From CAYNTG01 sp964400105 (GTDB lineage Bacteria > UBP14 > UBA6098): DNA of 17,948 nt. The DNA lies in assembly GCA_964400105.1 (NCBI GenBank), contig CAYNTG010000042.1:1-17948 (forward strand), read 5' to 3'. Every line of letters begins with the position of its first letter. The stretch's first letter is position 1. The notes beneath the pieces are model-generated. The model was not told the DNA's origin and did no database searches. It saw only the letters and a program-made list of their open reading frames with translations. Both the position numbers and the translations under genes were made by a program. Shown here piece after piece: positions 14,508 through 17,948 of the stretch.

Positions 14508-16103
14508 TCACCTTAAACCGAATTCATCTTCGTCGAACTCGACTACGGTGAATATGAAAAGCTTTGTTTTCTGATCCTTATAGGCGTTCCTTGAAAGCCC
14601 GGCCTTCTGTGATGAAAGCTCCTCGAGAAAGGTCTCGAGCGTCCATCCGGTTTCGCGTCCCACCTGCGGGAGAAAAACCCCGCTGCTGTAACCATTTCGC
14701 AACCAAACGCCATGGTGACCGATCTCGATCTTACGCCAGTCGTCGATCGGTTTCATCGGCGAAAGGACGGATATCTCGATATCGATAAGCTCCAGTTCGC
14801 TCTCGGATACCGGTCGGAAGCGGTGGTCGTGCGTCGCGGCGGAGATCGCCATATCCCGAACACATAGATAAAGCGGTCCCGGAGGAATCATCTGGCCGAT
14901 ACATCCGCGAAGAGCGCCATCTCGATGTAGCGTAACAAAAACCGCGCCATCCTCGACGAGCTTCGCATCGTCCGGTTGTGGCGGTTCGTAAATCACTCCG
15001 CCGCTGACGTAATCATCTATCGATTTGCGTGCGAGTTTCAATAGATATTTCTTCTGGTCGTCTGTTAGGGAGTATTCCTCGCTCGAAGAATCTTCGGCAG
15101 AGGCCTTTTCCGTATCGGTGATCGATTTTGTTTCATCCTTCGAATCGACGAATGCCGCCGAATAGTATCCGATCACCCTCGATCGATCCGCCGCCGGGCC
15201 GTCTGCCGATGTCGAATAATTAAGCCCGATTGCCGTATCGGCGCCGAAATCGGCTGCGGCCATCATCAAGGTGAGAACCGCGCCAAATCCGCACGCCTCA
15301 CATATGCCGGATTCAAGGCGCGCAATCATCGAATCTGTATCCCAATCCTCGATGGCCGAGATAAACTCCGCATCGAGGCCTTTCGCCGTTTCGAGATTGT
15401 AAAAATGCGAGAGGTCCGTGCTCGCGACGATAACGATGTCCTTTCTGGAAGCGTGCTTAGCGAGATTCTCCGCCAAAGCGCGGCTCGCCTGCAACGATTG
15501 GACTCCGAAAAGAATCGGAACTATTTTAACCTTATCGCCGAAAACATACTGAATAAATGGAAGTTGAACCTCGAGGGAGTTTTCGCCCCGAAAAATCGAT
15601 TTCTCGAATCCTCCAAGATCGCCGAGTTCTTCGAGAATGCTGTCCGCCAAAGCCTCGTCTATCGGCGTTTCGCCGAGCGGAGAACTCCACGCGCCCCTTG
15701 CCCAGACGCTTATTCCGCTGAATCCGCGATTGCGATGGTTCGGCCCGATCATAACGATCGTCGAATTTTCATAGCGCTCGATATCATCGAGCAGCAGCTT
15801 GTATCCATAGGCTGCGGTCGGCCCGGAATGCACGAGACCGGCGTGCGGCGAGATTATCCCAACGATCCTGCCAGCGATCTCCGGCGTGTCGGCACGCACC
15901 ATGAAGCCGTCGATCATAGCTCGAAGTTCCGTTTCGTTTCCGGGATACCATGACCCCGCGAGTTCGGGATACTTAATCATACGTTCGTCCTCCTTCAAAA
16001 GCCCATCGGCGGGCACCGTTTCACTATCGCCCCTCGAACATCCAACGAGGGAAAGCAGAAGCATAGATAACAATAAAATCCTTTTTCCTGCAAATGAAAA
16101 CAT
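14508..16103 (-). CDS. Lipoprotein fusion: MEMO (AmmeMemoRadiSam B) + AMMECR1 (A)
   Basis: 531 aa. The N-terminal signal ends with the lipobox LVGC (Cys22), predicting an exported lipoprotein. Residues about 42-318 are a MEMO-family domain (AmmeMemoRadiSam system protein B): LAGSWYPG, SPHAGLVHSGP with His87, GPNHRN with His123, STDLSH with Asp230 and His233, and EACGFGA with Cys271. These match the metal-binding set described for MEMO. A Ser/Glu-rich linker (about 320-346) precedes an AMMECR1 domain (about 348-531; AmmeMemoRadiSam protein A) with the LRGCIG signature at 398-403. The A and B proteins often sit beside a radical SAM protein; none is in this window. First gene of the minus operon, with AAAGGATGAGG upstream of ATG 16103. 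Function of the family in bacteria is unsettled. Confidence 0.92.
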   Translation of the reverse strand: MFSFAGKRILLLSMLLLSLVGCSRGDSETVPADGLLKEDERMIKYPELAGSWYPGNETELRAMIDGFMVRADTPEIAGRIVGIISPHAGLVHSGPTAAYGYKLLLDDIERYENSTIVMIGPNHRNRGFSGISVWARGAWSSPLGETPIDEALADSILEELGDLGGFEKSIFRGENSLEVQLPFIQYVFGDKVKIVPILFGVQSLQASRALAENLAKHASRKDIVIVASTDLSHFYNLETAKGLDAEFISAIEDWDTDSMIARLESGICEACGFGAVLTLMMAAADFGADTAIGLNYSTSADGPAADRSRVIGYYSAAFVDSKDETKSITDTEKASAEDSSSEEYSLTDDQKKYLLKLARKSIDDYVSGGVIYEPPQPDDAKLVEDGAVFVTLHRDGALRGCIGQMIPPGPLYLCVRDMAISAATHDHRFRPVSESELELIDIEISVLSPMKPIDDWRKIEIGHHGVWLRNGYSSGVFLPQVGRETGWTLETFLEELSSQKAGLSRNAYKDQKTKLFIFTVVEFDEDEFGLR

Positions 16104-16131
16104 ACCTCATCCTTTTATAATATATTTTTTA

Positions 16132-16159
16132 AATATAAACCCGTGAAATTTTAAGTCAA
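16132..16159 (-). promoter_or_regulatory. Candidate promoter of the nine-gene minus-strand operon
   Basis: On the minus strand TTGACT (16159-16154), a 16-nt spacer and TATATT (16137-16132) lie about 30 nt before the ATG at 16103. Consensus-only call, but the hexamers are good and the location fits. Confidence 0.55.
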
Positions 16160-16186
16160 GCGGTGAAGGGGCCATCGAAAAAAACC

Positions 16187-16215
16187 TTGACTTTACTTTA
16201 CTACTGAAATATATT
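16187..16215 (+). promoter_or_regulatory. Promoter of tRNA-Gln
   Basis: TTGACT (16187-16192), a 17-nt spacer and TATATT (16210-16215), with the tRNA beginning at 16232, about 17 nt downstream of the -10 element. The same two hexamers occur in the divergent promoter at 16132-16159. Confidence 0.7.
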
Positions 16216-16231
16216 CGGTCAGATTAAGCAC

Positions 16232-16305
16232 TGGGGAGTCGTCCAAGGGTAGGACAGCGGTCTCTGGAACCACTAATCGGGGTTCGAATCCCTGCTCTCC
16301 AGCCA
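16232..16305 (+). tRNA. tRNA-Gln (anticodon CTG)
   Basis: 74 nt including an encoded CCA (16303-16305). Acceptor TGGGGAG pairs with CTCTCCA (one G-U). The D-arm is GTCC/GGAC with loop aagggta. Anticodon stem GCGGT/ACCAC has loop CTCTGGA, anticodon CTG at 16264-16266. The variable loop is TAAT and the T-arm CGGGG TTCGAAT CCCTG. U1-A72 and discriminator G73 are Gln identity features. The anticodon stem has a C-A mismatch at the 28-42 position. This reads CAG codons only; a TTG-anticodon partner is presumably elsewhere. Confidence 0.9.
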
Positions 16306-16650
16306 ATCAGGACAATCGCCTTTTTCATCAGCTTCCAAGACAGTGTTTATAAGACTTTGATGAGGTTCTAACCTAGCTTGCTCCTCATTAAATTTTGGAA
16401 CCACTTCTAAAAACAATCCGAGCCCAAAATCAAGTGAAATAGATAGTTTGCCGTTAGTCAGCAGGAGATTCGAACCTAAACACGAAAGTATCCTCCGCTT
16501 GTCCTCTAAAAATCCATTCTCGAACTTAGTCTTGGCCGTTTCTGCGAAAGAGAACATAGCGTCGTCAACAGGTTGCGCTGCACGCCCTCGCCTATTTCTC
16601 ATAAAAATCAGCGATCTCGGTTTATTCACTTGATAATCAATCATTATGCC
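16273..16650 (-). pseudogene. C-terminal remnant of a serine recombinase, antisense into tRNA-Gln
   Basis: The minus-strand frame from 16644 encodes 123 aa. Its core AMFSFAETAKTKFENG, DKRRILSCLGSNLLL and GKLSISLDFGL resembles the C-terminal tail of large serine recombinases with a zinc-ribbon domain (pattern ...F-x-x-G-x-x-E-x-K-R-x-I-L-x-x-L-G-S-N-L-x-L). The catalytic resolvase domain and zinc ribbon are missing: an in-frame stop (TAA at 16651-16653) lies just upstream and tsaD starts at 16664. The last residues (LESRDSNPD) are read from the complement of the tRNA, ending inside its anticodon arm. This looks like the scar of an element once inserted at this tRNA. Whether it is expressed is unknown; no ribosome site is seen before ATG 16644. 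Confidence 0.7.
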
Positions 16651-16657
16651 TTAATAT
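16630..16657 (+). promoter_or_regulatory. Candidate tsaD promoter giving a leaderless mRNA
   Basis: TTGATA (16630-16635), a 16-nt spacer and TAATAT (16652-16657) end only six bases before the ATG at 16664, so a start about 7 nt after the -10 would be at the start codon itself. There is no Shine-Dalgarno sequence before this ATG. Confidence 0.35.
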
Positions 16658-16663
16658 ATTAAG

Positions 16664-17668
16664 ATGTTAATTCTCGGAATAGAAACGTCTTGTGACGACA
16701 GCGCGGCTGGTATCTTTTGCGATGGAGAGGTGCTTTCGAGCGTTGTTTGCACCCAAGAGGTCCACCGTAAATGGGGTGGGGTTATCCCGGAACTTGCAAG
16801 CCGTGAGCATGCCAGGTCGATAATCCCGGTGGTCGAGGAGGCGCTCGAACGCGCCGGTGTCGGTCTCGACGACCTCGATGGAATCGCCGCCTGCGCGGGG
16901 CCGGGGCTCCTCGGATCGCTGCTCGTCGGTCTTTGCGTCGGCAAGGCTATGGCGAGGGTTCTCGATATTCCGCTTGCCGGGGTGCACCATCTCGAGGGTC
17001 ATTTTTTTGCGGCAATTTCGACCACCGATGCCGAGCCGCCGCTGCTGGCGATAATCGTCAGCGGCGGACATTCGCATATATATTTCGTGCCGGAGTTCGG
17101 GCGTTATGAATTATTAGGCAGAACACGCGACGACGCGGCAGGCGAGGCATTCGACAAAGGCGCAAAGGCAATAGGATTGCCATATCCTGGCGGTCCCTCG
17201 ATAGAGAAAGCGGCGGTCGGCGGCGATCCGGCGGCGTTTCATTTCCCGCGGGCGATGCGTAAAAGTGGGGAACTCGACATGTCGTTTAGTGGCCTCAAAA
17301 CCTCGCTCCTCAATAAGTTAGACGAGTTTTCGCGGGATGAAATACATAATAATATAGCGGATATTGCGGCGAGTTATCAGGAGGCTATCGTCGATGCTTT
17401 GGTGTGGAAGATCCGCGAGGCCGGCAAAGGGCGCGATTTTGGCGGGAGGATCGTAGCGGTAGGTGGTGTGGCCGCTAATCTGAGGTTTCGAGAAAAGCTT
17501 AAAATATTATGCGAGGAAATGGGATGGAAATTATATATTCCACCGACGGAATTTTGTACCGATAACGGTGCGATGATCGCTGCTGCGGGGGCATTTCGGA
17601 TTGGGAGAGACTGCATTGCGCCATGGGACATAACGGCTGTGAGTCGATGGTCACTGGAAGAACTGTAA
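16664..17668 (+). CDS. tsaD: tRNA threonylcarbamoyltransferase TsaD (Kae1/YgjD family)
   Basis: 334 aa, normal family length. Transfers the threonylcarbamoyl group from threonylcarbamoyl-AMP to A37 of ANN-decoding tRNAs, working with TsaB and TsaE in bacteria. Seen: LGIETSCDDSAAGI at the N-terminus, the metal motif H-H-L-E-G-H near 108-113, SGGHSHIY, DDAAGEAFDKGAKAIGLPYPGGP, FSGLKTSL, AVGGVAAN and FCTDNGAMIAAAG with the C-terminal metal Asp. All residues for an active enzyme appear present. It has no ribosome-binding site upstream, and immediately upstream is the recombinase remnant on the other strand. TsaC is encoded at 2000-2662; tsaB and tsaE are not in view. Confidence 0.96.
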   Translation: MLILGIETSCDDSAAGIFCDGEVLSSVVCTQEVHRKWGGVIPELASREHARSIIPVVEEALERAGVGLDDLDGIAACAGPGLLGSLLVGLCVGKAMARVLDIPLAGVHHLEGHFFAAISTTDAEPPLLAIIVSGGHSHIYFVPEFGRYELLGRTRDDAAGEAFDKGAKAIGLPYPGGPSIEKAAVGGDPAAFHFPRAMRKSGELDMSFSGLKTSLLNKLDEFSRDEIHNNIADIAASYQEAIVDALVWKIREAGKGRDFGGRIVAVGGVAANLRFREKLKILCEEMGWKLYIPPTEFCTDNGAMIAAAGAFRIGRDCIAPWDITAVSRWSLEEL

Positions 17669-17695
17669 CCCCTGTTTTATAAAAGGAGATATTAA

Positions 17696-17948
17696 GTGTT
17701 AGAGAGAACATTGAATGAGATCAAAAAGGCCGATCCACAGAGCCTTTATGATACTATTATGGAATATTGCGCCATAATAGGGCGTGAGTTGCCCAAAAAA
17801 GTCGAGACGAGAATTATGCTCGCATTGAAGCTTGCCGAGGATGGTTTGCCGGATGGCGACCAGCTGAGTATCGCGGAGCTTCAGGAGCTTTTGGATTTCA
17901 CGAATCGTTCTTTGGCATTGAAGGGTAGACAAAAAAGATTATTAATGT
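17696..17948 (+). CDS. Unrecognised protein, 3' end beyond window
   Basis: GTG at 17696 lies seven nt after AAGGAG (17683-17688), 27 nt after tsaD. The frame is open to the window edge for 84 codons (MLERTLNEIKKADPQSLYDT ... RQKRLLM). It looks soluble and almost wholly helical, with many Leu, Glu and Lys; no signal peptide or known motif. I do not recognise it. The ribosome site and clean frame make it a likely real gene, probably cotranscribed with tsaD. Confidence 0.6.
   Translation, partial: MLERTLNEIKKADPQSLYDTIMEYCAIIGRELPKKVETRIMLALKLAEDGLPDGDQLSIAELQELLDFTNRSLALKGRQKRLLM

Noticed and set aside
1..17948. CRISPR arrays, toxin-antitoxin pairs, defence islands, riboswitches
   Set aside because: No regularly spaced direct repeats, and no gene or leader matching these classes could be supported.

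Overview
The window looks like a chromosomal segment from a diderm (Gram-negative type), probably uncultured bacterium. Two lipoproteins with clear lipoboxes, a SPOR-domain lipoprotein, an EnvC-like divisome protein, a DUF3857 protein and several Sec-exported proteins point to an outer membrane. The mix resembles FCB-superphylum or related candidate phyla, but nothing here fixes the taxon. GC content is moderate in the genes. The spacers at 1-429, 4527-4883 and 16306-16660 are AT-richer and hold decayed mobile-element pieces.

Layout. (1) 1-290: tail of a frameshifted IS transposase. (2) 430-3897, plus strand: a tight, partly overlapping operon of GDP-mannose pyrophosphorylase, SPOR lipoprotein, TsaC/Sua5-type threonylcarbamoyl-AMP synthase, low-molecular-weight protein phosphatase and an exported DUF3108 protein, followed by a solitary type IV prepilin (3990-4526). 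(3) 4527-4883: a spacer between convergent genes with a perfect 13-bp-arm palindrome and a second transposase relic. (4) 16103 down to 4884, minus strand: one apparent nine-gene operon of about 11 kb. In transcription order it holds a MEMO-AMMECR1 fusion lipoprotein, a UbiA prenyltransferase, an exported TPR protein, a DUF3857/transglutaminase-like protein, an EnvC-like LytM protein, the DNA polymerase III delta' subunit, an exported beta-propeller-like protein, a large membrane spermidine-synthase-like protein and YbaB/EbfC. Most junctions are 2-17 nt apart or overlap. (5) 16104-16663: divergent promoters, tRNA-Gln(CTG), and the C-terminal remnant of a serine recombinase running antisense into the tRNA. 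(6) 16664-17668: tsaD, then a partial unknown gene running off the window.

How the genes fit together. TsaC and TsaD, at opposite ends, catalyse two steps of tRNA t6A synthesis. The minus operon mixes envelope functions (EnvC-like, UbiA, TPR, DUF3857, lipoprotein) with replication and nucleoid genes (delta', YbaB). Three of its products keep an enzyme fold but appear to lack catalytic residues: the DUF3857 transglutaminase triad, the LytM metal ligands, and the spermidine synthase acidic motif. The most noteworthy items are the exported MEMO-AMMECR1 fusion, this group of probable pseudoenzymes, and the recombinase scar at tRNA-Gln. I found no CRISPR array and no recognisable defence system. 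I do not see a clearly new system, only candidates for one in the minus-strand operon.
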